A DNA stretch of 7,856 nt from Candidatus Kapaibacterium sp. (GTDB taxonomy: Bacteria > Bacteroidota > Ignavibacteria > Kapaibacteriales > UBA961), in contig JALRFC010000072.1 in assembly GCA_023253875.1 (NCBI GenBank), positions 1 to 7,856 on the forward strand, in the 5' to 3' direction. Position numbers and translations under genes: made by a program. The notes below the pieces were generated by a model, which saw nothing but the letters and a program-made list of their open reading frames with translations, did not search any database and had not been told where the DNA came from. Positions within the stretch are counted from its first letter, which is position 1; every line of letters starts with the position of its first letter. Of this stretch, positions 1 to 7,169 are shown piece after piece.

Positions 1-1103
1 CGGGTCGAACCGGAGATCTAACAATCACTGCAGAAATATTTGCGAAACAACAAGAATGCACACTTGTCAGCATATTAACCCCGGAGCATGGCTTTTATGC
101 AACTGCACCAGCAGGACAAGATGTTGGGAATGAGACACTATTTGATGTTCCTGTCTATTCCCTATATGGCAAGTATCGAAGACCTACCAAAAGTATGCTT
201 GAATCATGTGATATAGTTGTGGTTGATATTCAAGATATCGGTATTCGGTCATATACATATATATCAACGCTCTATAATGTGATGGATGCCTGTGCAGAGT
301 ATGGAAAGCAATTATTGATACTTGATAGACCAAATCCCTTGGGAGGAATGCTCATAGATGGCTCAATAGCAGATACAAATCTCCTTTCATTCGTTGGTAT
401 TGTACCCATTCCATATATACATGGTCTCACAATTGGCGAATTCGCATTATATGTAAATGGGGAACAACTCTTACCAAAAAGAAATGGTAAACCAACCCAA
501 GTAGATGTACAAGTCCTCAAAATGAAGCATTGGAAACGGTCAATGAGATGGGAAGATACAGGATTGAATTTTGTACCAACATCACCCAATATTCCAAATG
601 TCTCAGCCATTAGAGGAGCTGCAATCACTGGTCCTATTGGTGAAATTGGCTCTGCGGGCATTGGTATTGGTACGACATTCCCTTTTCAATATTGTGCTTC
701 ACCTGATATCGATCCAACAGTGTTTTTGGAGTATGTGAATGATAATCTCCTACTCTATGGAGTGAAATCAGGTATTGGTGTATATCGAATTCCTACGGGA
801 AAATACCCCAATAAAGATTGTAAAGGAATAATGTTGTTTACTGATGGAATGCCTGATGATAAACCATTTTCTGCAGGCATTGAATTGTTATTGGCCTTGA
901 GACATTTTTTCCCGGATCAATTCACTCCACAATTTGTTAAGGATGAACCGAAGTCAATGTTCAGAAAAATCATGAGTAATGATGTATTGGTTGATGCACT
1001 ATTGAATAATGCATCCGATGATGAGATACGTACAGCATTAATGAAGGGGAAATCTGAATATGAAGGAAAAAGAGAGCCGTATTTGCTTTATCCGCTCTAT
1101 TGA
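1..1103 (+). CDS. DUF1343 / NamZ-family exo-beta-N-acetylmuramidase-like protein, 5' end outside window
   Basis: The family (GH171) releases terminal N-acetylmuramic acid from peptidoglycan fragments outside the cytoplasm, feeding wall recycling. The reading frame is open from base 3, so the ATG at 195 is internal (it falls in a conserved SMLE segment) and the true start with any signal peptide lies upstream; 366 residues are visible, most of a usual family member. Counting from base 3, visible family blocks are an RTGDLT start, TPEHGF (bases 78-95; its Glu is the likely catalytic acid by family analogy), DIQDIG-R-YTYISTL (about 75-90), LDRPNPLGG (about 107-115), HGLTIGE and TSPNIP (about 193-198). 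The usual SEGRGTT-type segment is replaced by GEIGSAGIGIGTT (bases 639-677), so this is a divergent branch and exact activity is less certain than family membership. The gene converges on the acyltransferase gene, overlapping its end by 7 bases. Confidence 0.9.
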   Translation, partial: GRTGDLTITAEIFAKQQECTLVSILTPEHGFYATAPAGQDVGNETLFDVPVYSLYGKYRRPTKSMLESCDIVVVDIQDIGIRSYTYISTLYNVMDACAEYGKQLLILDRPNPLGGMLIDGSIADTNLLSFVGIVPIPYIHGLTIGEFALYVNGEQLLPKRNGKPTQVDVQVLKMKHWKRSMRWEDTGLNFVPTSPNIPNVSAIRGAAITGPIGEIGSAGIGIGTTFPFQYCASPDIDPTVFLEYVNDNLLLYGVKSGIGVYRIPTGKYPNKDCKGIMLFTDGMPDDKPFSAGIELLLALRHFFPDQFTPQFVKDEPKSMFRKIMSNDVLVDALLNNASDDEIRTALMKGKSEYEGKREPYLLYPLY

Positions 1104-1786
1104 ATGCCATTCATTAATTCTTGCATGATATTCCGCATATATTCAGCTTGATCTTTTCCATGCGAGTCAGGAAGATGTGGAGGGCCGATATGCACTGTAA
1201 CTTTTCCGGAATAAATCCATAATCCATCAGGTCTAGTAATTGTTTCGGTACCAACCATTGCAATTGGAATGATTGGAACTCCTGCTTTATTGGCCATAAG
1301 AAGAGATCCTTGTTTAAAAGGTAAAATATCATGCGGTGGATATGACCATGTACCTTCTGGAAAAATGATAATGGATTGTCCTGATTGCAAAGTTGATTTA
1401 GCTTTCAGAAGTGACATTGCAGAGGCTTTTACGGAACTTCTATCTACTGGAATATAGGGGGACATTCGTAAAGCGATGCCAATCAAAGGGTGATTTAATA
1501 ATTCATGTTTATAGACAAATACCGACTCTTTTGGCATGAAGTCTAGAAGCACATAAATATCCGCACTACTTCTATGATTAACGATATATACAGCTTTTTC
1601 AGTGAGATATTCTTTTCCAATAATGTCGATAGTTATATCGGCATGTTTCACAATGCTATGTGCCCAATCATGTGCGGCTTGTTGAAATGAAATATCTCTA
1701 TTGAATAAGTATCGAATGCGATAACCGATTGCATAACCTAATGTTATGAACAATACTTTCAAGGAACGTAACAGAGTAGATAACAT
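1097..1786 (-). CDS. plsC: 1-acyl-sn-glycerol-3-phosphate acyltransferase (PlsC/LPLAT family)
   Basis: Predicted to transfer an acyl chain to lysophosphatidic acid or a related lysophospholipid at the inner membrane. From the ATG at 1786 the protein is 229 residues. It has a hydrophobic N-terminal segment (about residues 8-22), then the acyltransferase blocks: NHRSSAD (70-76, the catalytic His/Asp pair), IPVDR (112-116), FPEGTWS (142-148) and VPIIPIAM (170-177). The start was chosen because ATG 1786 lies 4 bases after the permease stop (1791-1793) and gives the usual short N-terminus. A longer version would need an ATG at 1825 or a TTG at 1849 inside the permease gene. No Shine-Dalgarno is visible, so translation is probably coupled to the permease gene. 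The family motifs are firm; the exact acceptor cannot be told, and a related LPLAT acting on another lipid is possible. Confidence 0.88.
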   Translation of the reverse strand: MLSTLLRSLKVLFITLGYAIGYRIRYLFNRDISFQQAAHDWAHSIVKHADITIDIIGKEYLTEKAVYIVNHRSSADIYVLLDFMPKESVFVYKHELLNHPLIGIALRMSPYIPVDRSSVKASAMSLLKAKSTLQSGQSIIIFPEGTWSYPPHDILPFKQGSLLMANKAGVPIIPIAMVGTETITRPDGLWIYSGKVTVHIGPPHLPDSHGKDQAEYMRNIMQELMNGIQ

Positions 1787-1790
1787 GTGG

Positions 1791-3113
1791 TCAATGAATG
1801 AAAGAGGGTGGAATATTCTCGCCATGAGGGTCAATACCGGGATCGCCAAGTAATTCTCTGATTTTCTGTTCCAATTCAGGTGTGAGTATGTGTTCTATGC
1901 TTTCTGCATCATCATGGACATGATCTATGTCAAATTTTGCTGCATGCAGAAGATACGCTTCCCAAAGCCGATGTAATCTGGTAATATTCATTCCTCTTCT
2001 CAACCCTTCTTTTGTTAAACAAAGATGGTCCGGCATTGAGGAAGCTTGGATAAATCCATGGGATTTCAATGAGGCACAAAACGGTTTGAAATGTGGAACA
2101 TGCTTCTGAATATGTGTAAAAGGTACAAGGGATTGAGTAGGTAATTGAGTATGAGAATCAATATCATGTTGCTCGACATAATGATATGCATATTTGAGGA
2201 TATTGTCTTCCATTGTTTGAGTATGAAAAGCTCTATTCCTAAGAAGTCTGCCAATCATACCTTTTTGAGGAGCAAACAAAGCAGAAATGCCGAATAAAGT
2301 GGAAAGCACCAATACGATCATTGCACCTGTGGGAATATTCGGAACAAAGACAGTGATGAGAATTCCAAAGATTGCAGAAAGAATGGCGGACAGAATTGCA
2401 ATACGATAAATCCCGTCAAATTGATCTTTCCAAAATTTTCCAATTGCATAGGGAATGATAAGTATTGAACCAATCAAAATGGCTCCTGTTGCTATAATTC
2501 CAGTTATGATACTGGTTATTAGCATTGCATTCATGGTGATGGTAAGCAATCGAACAGGCATGCCATTCATCTTTGCAAAATCGTAGTCAAAGATTAAAAC
2601 GATGAATTCCTTCTTAAGTACATGGATGCCGATCATGATAATCGAAGTCGTTATCATTAGATAGAATACATCCTTTGGAAGCATTGCTGTAGCTTTTCCC
2701 AATAAGAATCCATCTAATCCCGATTGCTGACCATTACTTGATTGCTGAATGAATGTCATCAAGAGTATGCCAATTCCAAAAAACACGGAAAGAACTATAC
2801 CAGTAGCTGCATCTTGTTTCAATTTGGTATGTGAATATAGCCACTGAATACTATAGAGACCGATCCATCCAGTTATTCCGGCTCCAATCATGAACATAAG
2901 ATTAGATTTTTCTTCGACGAAGAAAAATGCCATACATAGTCCCGGAAGTATGGCATGTGCGATGGCATCACCAGTCAATGCCTGCTTCCGAAGTACGGTG
3001 AATGTACCAATGGCTGAGGTTTGTATCGCTATCAATACACAACCTGCCATGACAGTCAAAAGCGTAGGACTGAATAGTAAATTCAATATATGTTCGGCAA
3101 AAAGTGATTGCAT
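1791..3113 (-). CDS. metal ABC transporter permease (ABC-3/ZnuB-MntB type) fused to a C-terminal DtxR/MntR-like domain
   Basis: This 440-residue protein is far longer than a simple ABC-3 permease (about 270-300). Residues 1-282 hold about eight hydrophobic segments and ABC-3 signatures: GDAIAHAILPG (48-58), DYDFAKMNGMPV (176-187) and GAILIGSILIIPYAIG (210-225). This half should form the membrane channel for Mn, Zn or Fe uptake. Residues 301-440 resemble a DtxR-family regulator: a winged-helix part (about 301-375), then a dimerisation and metal domain with HRLWE, VHDDAESIEH and a LGDPGIDPHGENIP end. Ligands match DtxR spacing: H381, E385, H400, E404, E407, H408; D303 in a MED motif matches MntR Asp8. 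Sixteen of the last 144 residues are His, against four in the first 296. No ATPase or binding-protein gene lies beside it. It is read divergently from lon and is first in a unit with plsC. The ATG at 3113 has only a poorly spaced AGGA before it. Metal identity and whether the domain binds DNA are unknown. Confidence 0.88.
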   Translation of the reverse strand: MQSLFAEHILNLLFSPTLLTVMAGCVLIAIQTSAIGTFTVLRKQALTGDAIAHAILPGLCMAFFFVEEKSNLMFMIGAGITGWIGLYSIQWLYSHTKLKQDAATGIVLSVFFGIGILLMTFIQQSSNGQQSGLDGFLLGKATAMLPKDVFYLMITTSIIMIGIHVLKKEFIVLIFDYDFAKMNGMPVRLLTITMNAMLITSIITGIIATGAILIGSILIIPYAIGKFWKDQFDGIYRIAILSAILSAIFGILITVFVPNIPTGAMIVLVLSTLFGISALFAPQKGMIGRLLRNRAFHTQTMEDNILKYAYHYVEQHDIDSHTQLPTQSLVPFTHIQKHVPHFKPFCASLKSHGFIQASSMPDHLCLTKEGLRRGMNITRLHRLWEAYLLHAAKFDIDHVHDDAESIEHILTPELEQKIRELLGDPGIDPHGENIPPSFIH

Positions 3114-3198
3114 ATTCCTAAATTACATAAAATGATTATGACCAACTATCGTCATTTTTGCCCTTTATTACCCAAATAACGATGGAAATCCCCGCGAT
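3114..3198. promoter_or_regulatory. divergent intergenic region with the presumed promoters of the permease-plsC unit and lon
   Basis: These 85 bases separate two divergent start codons, so both promoters are expected here or within the gene ends. No convincing sigma-70 pair was found. For the permease side, a weak Bacteroidota-like arrangement can be drawn on the minus strand: TTTG (3173-3176), a 22-base gap, and GATAGTTG (3143-3150), two mismatches from TAnnTTTG. For lon, CATTTTTG (3153-3160) is one mismatch from the same -7 element but has no TTG at the right distance upstream. The region role is secure from layout; the individual boxes are guesses. Confidence 0.5.
3126..3140. repeat. short inverted repeat, possible operator before the permease-DtxR gene
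   Basis: CATAA and TTATG form perfect 5-base arms around a 5-base centre, ending 12 bases before the permease start codon. The position, at or just after a weakly predicted transcription start, would suit a repressor site. A second 5-5-5 repeat (TTATT-accca-AATAA) lies at 3165-3179. Such short repeats arise easily by chance in AT-rich DNA, and neither resembles the DtxR or MntR consensus that I know, so this is offered only as a candidate. Confidence 0.25.
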
Positions 3199-5727
3199 AT
3201 GTCAACAAATGAAGAATTACTCAATTCGATTACATCAGGTTCCGAACTAGATTCAACTCAAACAGTACCCGAACAACTCACGGTTTTGCCTCTTCGGGAT
3301 ATGATTATTTTTCCAAATATGATTTTTCCGATTTTGATTGGCAGAACTTCCTCCCTAAAGGCAGTTTCTCAAGCATTGGAAAAAGATAAATTCATCTTTG
3401 TAGTAACTCAAATTCAGGCAGGTATTGATGAGCCGGCTCTGAATGATGTCTATGAATATGGCACAATATGTAAGATTCTCCAAGTGATTCGACTTCCAAA
3501 TAATCTTTTGAAAGTGTTGGTAGAAGGGGTTTTTCATGGAAAAATAGATGAAGCAATACAGAATCCTGAATGCTTGGAAGCGAAAATCTCTATTCTTCGC
3601 TATGAAAGTACAATAGTAGATGCTGAACTAGAGGCATATATTCGTCGAACACAAGAGGCTTTCGCTTCCTATGTTTCCACGAATAAGCATCTCCCTCCTG
3701 AGATACAATCTGCTTTTGATAATATTGAAGACCCAATCAGAAAGCTTTATTATGCTGCTGCTAACATTGATAAGAATGTGCATGCTAAACAGGAGATATT
3801 ACAGCAAACATCGCTGATCATGCAATACAAACAATTGCTTACAATACTGAAAGATGAAATAGAAGTATTGAAATTGGAGGAGGAATTAGATACCAAGGTT
3901 GCAGATTCAATTCAAAAAACGCAACGTAAATACTATATCCAGGAACAAATCAGAGCATTGCAGAAAGAATTGGATGGCGATGAGGAGTTAACGCCCGAAA
4001 TGCTGACTCTGCTGAAGGGAATCGAAGAAAGCGGAATGCCTGAAGAAGTTAAGACCAGAGTAATGGAAGAGTTTGATAAGTTTAAAAAAACAATGTCAAT
4101 GTCACCTGAATATTCTGTCTTACGAACATATCTCGAAACAGTCATAGCGCTCCCTTGGAGCAAAGTTACGGATGATTGCACTGACTTGGAGCATGTGTCA
4201 AAGATCTTGAATGAAGATCATTATGATATGGAAAAGCCAAAAGAGAGAATACTGGAATTTATTTCCATTTTACGCATGGCAGGCACAGCAAAAGGGCAGA
4301 TTCTTTGTTTGTCGGGTCCTCCGGGTGTCGGAAAAACGTCTTTAGCGCGCTCTATAGCCAGAGCATTGGGTCGCTCATTCGTTCGTATTTCACTCGGTGG
4401 AATTAGAGATGAAGCAGAAATTCGTGGACATCGCAGAACCTATATTGGTGCAATGCCCGGAAAAATCATTGCTGCCATGAAGAAAGCTGGTACGATGAAT
4501 CCTGTCATTCTATTAGATGAAGTGGATAAAATGTCTATGGACTTCAGAGGTGATCCATCTGCAGCATTACTTGAGGTATTGGATCCGGAACAAAACAATA
4601 CATTTAATGATCATTATCTTGAATTAGACTATGATTTGTCTAAAGTGTTATTCATTACAACGGCTAATGTCAAATACAATATTCCGGCTCCATTGCTTGA
4701 TAGGATGGAAGTCATCGACTTACAAAGCTATCTAGACTTTGAAAAAGTGCAAATCGCAAAAAAACATATTCTGCCACAATTGCTTGAAGAATATGCCCTT
4801 AAACAATACAATATCAAATTCTCTGATAAAGCTCTTCTGAAAATCATACGAGAGTATACAAGAGAGTCGGGCGTGCGAAATTTGGAAAGAGAAATTGCTT
4901 CTGTTCTGAGAAAGATAGCTCGCTCGATTGTTGGCCAAGGTGAGAAGAATGATCGGAAAGGTTTTGCAATTACTGATGAAGATATTGAATCATATTTACG
5001 CACACCAAAGTTCAAGGACTCTGATGCTAATTTGACAGATAAAGTCGGCATAGCCACCGGTTTGGCCTGGACTAGTGTTGGCGGTGATACTTTACCTGTC
5101 GAAGTCAGCATCATGCCTGGAAGTGAAAAATTAACTCTAACAGGTAAACTTGGTGATGTGATGAAAGAATCAGCGCAAGCTGCACTATCATATATAAGAT
5201 CACACACTGAATCACTATCCATTGCTGGTGATTTTAATAAAGGTAAAGAGATTCATATCCATGTTCCAGAGGGAGCCATTCCAAAAGATGGACCATCCGC
5301 AGGAATAACAATGACCATTGCTTTAATCTCAGCAGCAACAGGTAAGCCAGTGCGAGGTGATATAGCCATGACCGGTGAAATCACGCTTCGAGGAATGATT
5401 CTCCCAATTGGCGGATTAAATGAAAAATTACTTGCCGCCAAGCGATTAGGAATAAAAACGGTTCTGATTCCGGAGGGTAATGCCAAAGATATTCAGGAAG
5501 TCAATCCTCATATTTTGAAAGGATTGAAAGTCATTCCCGTGGAGCATATAGAACAAGCATTATCATATGCATTTAGAAAATGGACAATCACTCGATCCGA
5601 TGCAAAGATTGTACAGAGTGAAAAAAAAGAAGTAGTCAAAAAATCAACAACACGGAGATCTAAACAGATAACTCAAAAACCTTCTCAACAAAAAGGTCAA
5701 TCGAGTAAGAGGGGAGTTAAAGCTTGA
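3199..5727 (+). CDS. lon: ATP-dependent protease Lon (LonA type)
   Basis: Lon is a cytoplasmic homo-oligomeric AAA+ serine protease that unfolds and degrades misfolded and short-lived regulatory proteins. The 842-residue product has the full LonA layout. The N-terminal substrate domain starts at LPLRDMIIFPN (30-40), and a charged helical region spans about 190-300. The ATPase has Walker A GPPGVGKT (373-380), Walker B VILLDEVDK (436-444), sensor-1 Asn490, a likely arginine finger R502 and sensor-2 GVR (558-560). The protease domain has catalytic Ser700 in KDGPSAG and Lys743 in GGLNEKLLAAKR. After about residue 800 comes a basic, Gln/Ser/Thr-rich tail (13 Lys/Arg in the last 41 residues) that the conserved core does not need. 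The ATG at 3199 has no good Shine-Dalgarno, only a GGAAAT about ten bases upstream. It is divergent from the permease gene and ends 2 bases from the end of glgA. Confidence 0.98.
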   Translation: MSTNEELLNSITSGSELDSTQTVPEQLTVLPLRDMIIFPNMIFPILIGRTSSLKAVSQALEKDKFIFVVTQIQAGIDEPALNDVYEYGTICKILQVIRLPNNLLKVLVEGVFHGKIDEAIQNPECLEAKISILRYESTIVDAELEAYIRRTQEAFASYVSTNKHLPPEIQSAFDNIEDPIRKLYYAAANIDKNVHAKQEILQQTSLIMQYKQLLTILKDEIEVLKLEEELDTKVADSIQKTQRKYYIQEQIRALQKELDGDEELTPEMLTLLKGIEESGMPEEVKTRVMEEFDKFKKTMSMSPEYSVLRTYLETVIALPWSKVTDDCTDLEHVSKILNEDHYDMEKPKERILEFISILRMAGTAKGQILCLSGPPGVGKTSLARSIARALGRSFVRISLGGIRDEAEIRGHRRTYIGAMPGKIIAAMKKAGTMNPVILLDEVDKMSMDFRGDPSAALLEVLDPEQNNTFNDHYLELDYDLSKVLFITTANVKYNIPAPLLDRMEVIDLQSYLDFEKVQIAKKHILPQLLEEYALKQYNIKFSDKALLKIIREYTRESGVRNLEREIASVLRKIARSIVGQGEKNDRKGFAITDEDIESYLRTPKFKDSDANLTDKVGIATGLAWTSVGGDTLPVEVSIMPGSEKLTLTGKLGDVMKESAQAALSYIRSHTESLSIAGDFNKGKEIHIHVPEGAIPKDGPSAGITMTIALISAATGKPVRGDIAMTGEITLRGMILPIGGLNEKLLAAKRLGIKTVLIPEGNAKDIQEVNPHILKGLKVIPVEHIEQALSYAFRKWTITRSDAKIVQSEKKEVVKKSTTRRSKQITQKPSQQKGQSSKRGVKA

Positions 5728-5729
5728 TA

Positions 5730-7169
5730 TTATTGTAAGAGTTGTGTGAACTGATTGATATACTCTTTGGCAGTGTTTTCTATGGAAAAATCAGCCAGCA
5801 TCGCATTATGTCTGATACAATGCAAATGATGTGTTTGCTCATAAAGCGAAAAAGCATTCATCAATGCTGTTTTCAATGCTTCATGTGTAAAGTCCTGAAA
5901 AATGATTCCGTCGCCTTGCTGGGAATTGAAATCATATGCTTGAACTGAGTCTTTTAGTCCTCCGATGGAGCGAACTATGGGAATCGTACCATAGCGTAAT
6001 GCATATAATTGCGTGAGACCACATGGTTCGAATCGAGAAGGAAGCAAAAAGAAATCCGAATAAGCGAGGATATGATGTGCCAAAGATTCATCATATCCTT
6101 GTGAATAGGAAATCAACTTTGGAAAATGACTCTGCAAATCCCTAAAGAATGATTGATAGGTTTCATCTCCGGAACCGAGCACTATCAATCGACATTTCTC
6201 TTCCTGAATATATTCTTCAATGACTCCATGTAAGAGATCAAAGCCTTTTTGGTCTGTAAAGCGCGAGACTATTCCTAATAGAGGTAGAGACTTCTCTATA
6301 GTTGATGTTGGGAAATATTCATCAATGACTTGGTTTTTGCCCATCAGCTTATTTGACAGATCATCTATTGAAAAATGATGATTGATATGCATGTCATGTT
6401 CCGGACTCCAAAAAGCATAATCCACGCCATTCAAAATGCCAATGAGTTTGTGTGAATATTGTGAATACACAGATTCAAGACCTTCTCCAAATTCCTTTGT
6501 GAGAATTTCTTGTGCATAACTTGGGCTTACTGCAATAATCAAATCAGCATGATCAATTCCGGTTTTTAGTGCATTGAATCCACCTTTCCACATATATGAT
6601 TCTTGTTGCCACTTGGTCATGTCCATTACCCTCTGTAGATCATACCATCCTTGATACTGTGCATTGTGAATCGTAAGGACTCCTTTGCTTTTTGCAAATA
6701 ATGGATGAATTGAATATGTCTCATGTAGAAGAGGTAACAATAAAGCTGTATGATAATCATGAGCTGATATGATGTCCACTTTCACATTGAGCTTAATCAT
6801 CAATTCAAATGCACATTTACATACAATGTAGAATCGCTCATCATTATCTTCATACCCATCCGGATTGCCATAAATGCCAGGCCTATCATATAAATCATCG
6901 GCTTCTATGAAATATACAGGAATGTGTTCGCCAGGCAATGTGGACTTCCAAACCGGAAATGAGTGTTCGGTATCGAATACAGTACATTGAATAGTTATAT
7001 CGGTCTTGGTAATGGTGTATCGTTCTTCTATTCCTCGATACTTGGGTAAAACAATAATGGGATGATGCCCTAATCTACTCCAACCGATTGGTAATGCACT
7101 TGATATATCTGCAAGTCCCCCAACTTTTGCAAATGGTGCTAATTCAGCACTTACAAGAAGAATATTCAT
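5730..7169 (-). CDS. glgA: glycogen synthase (GT5 family)
   Basis: It extends alpha-1,4-glucan chains using a nucleotide-activated glucose (ADP-glucose in most bacteria) for glycogen storage. The 479-residue length matches bacterial GlgA (about 477). The sugar-nucleotide loop KVGGLAD (15-21) begins with the conserved Lys15. SAHDYHTALLLP (135-146) is the N-domain active-site block, and ILNGVDYAFWSP (245-256) follows the linker. In the C-terminal Rossmann domain, Arg303 and Lys308 (SRFTDQKGFD) and Glu381 (PSRFEPCGLTQ) correspond to E. coli R300, K305 and E377. Nothing essential is missing. Its ATG shares bases with the TGA of ispE (ATGA at 7166-7169), so the two are almost certainly cotranscribed and translationally coupled. 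No branching enzyme or ADP-glucose pyrophosphorylase gene is in the window. ADP- versus UDP-glucose preference cannot be read from sequence alone. Confidence 0.96.
   Translation of the reverse strand: MNILLVSAELAPFAKVGGLADISSALPIGWSRLGHHPIIVLPKYRGIEERYTITKTDITIQCTVFDTEHSFPVWKSTLPGEHIPVYFIEADDLYDRPGIYGNPDGYEDNDERFYIVCKCAFELMIKLNVKVDIISAHDYHTALLLPLLHETYSIHPLFAKSKGVLTIHNAQYQGWYDLQRVMDMTKWQQESYMWKGGFNALKTGIDHADLIIAVSPSYAQEILTKEFGEGLESVYSQYSHKLIGILNGVDYAFWSPEHDMHINHHFSIDDLSNKLMGKNQVIDEYFPTSTIEKSLPLLGIVSRFTDQKGFDLLHGVIEEYIQEEKCRLIVLGSGDETYQSFFRDLQSHFPKLISYSQGYDESLAHHILAYSDFFLLPSRFEPCGLTQLYALRYGTIPIVRSIGGLKDSVQAYDFNSQQGDGIIFQDFTHEALKTALMNAFSLYEQTHHLHCIRHNAMLADFSIENTAKEYINQFTQLLQ

Noticed and set aside
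195..197. ATG at 195 as the start of the NamZ-family gene
   Set aside because: Conserved family sequence (RTGDLT, TPEHGF, YSLYGKYRRPT) is encoded in the same frame from base 3, so this Met is internal.
272..661. Minus-strand open frame of 129 codons opposite the NamZ-family gene
   Set aside because: It lies wholly opposite strongly conserved DUF1343 motifs, and its translation shows no recognisable domain.
1787..1849. Longer N-terminus for the acyltransferase gene (TTG at 1849 or ATG at 1825)
   Set aside because: It would overlap the conserved DPHGENIP end of the permease fusion by up to 59 bases. The ATG at 1786 just after the permease stop gives a normal PlsC N-terminus.
1791..3113. Permease and DtxR-like domain being two genes artificially joined
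   Set aside because: The frame is continuous with no stop, and the linker (about 283-300) is short. There is no extra start with a ribosome site before residue 301, although Met301 itself could serve as an internal start and cannot be excluded.
4728..5222. Minus-strand open frame of 164 codons inside lon
   Set aside because: It mirrors the conserved ATPase-protease junction of lon, is Ser-rich without a family motif, and is best explained as a coding shadow.
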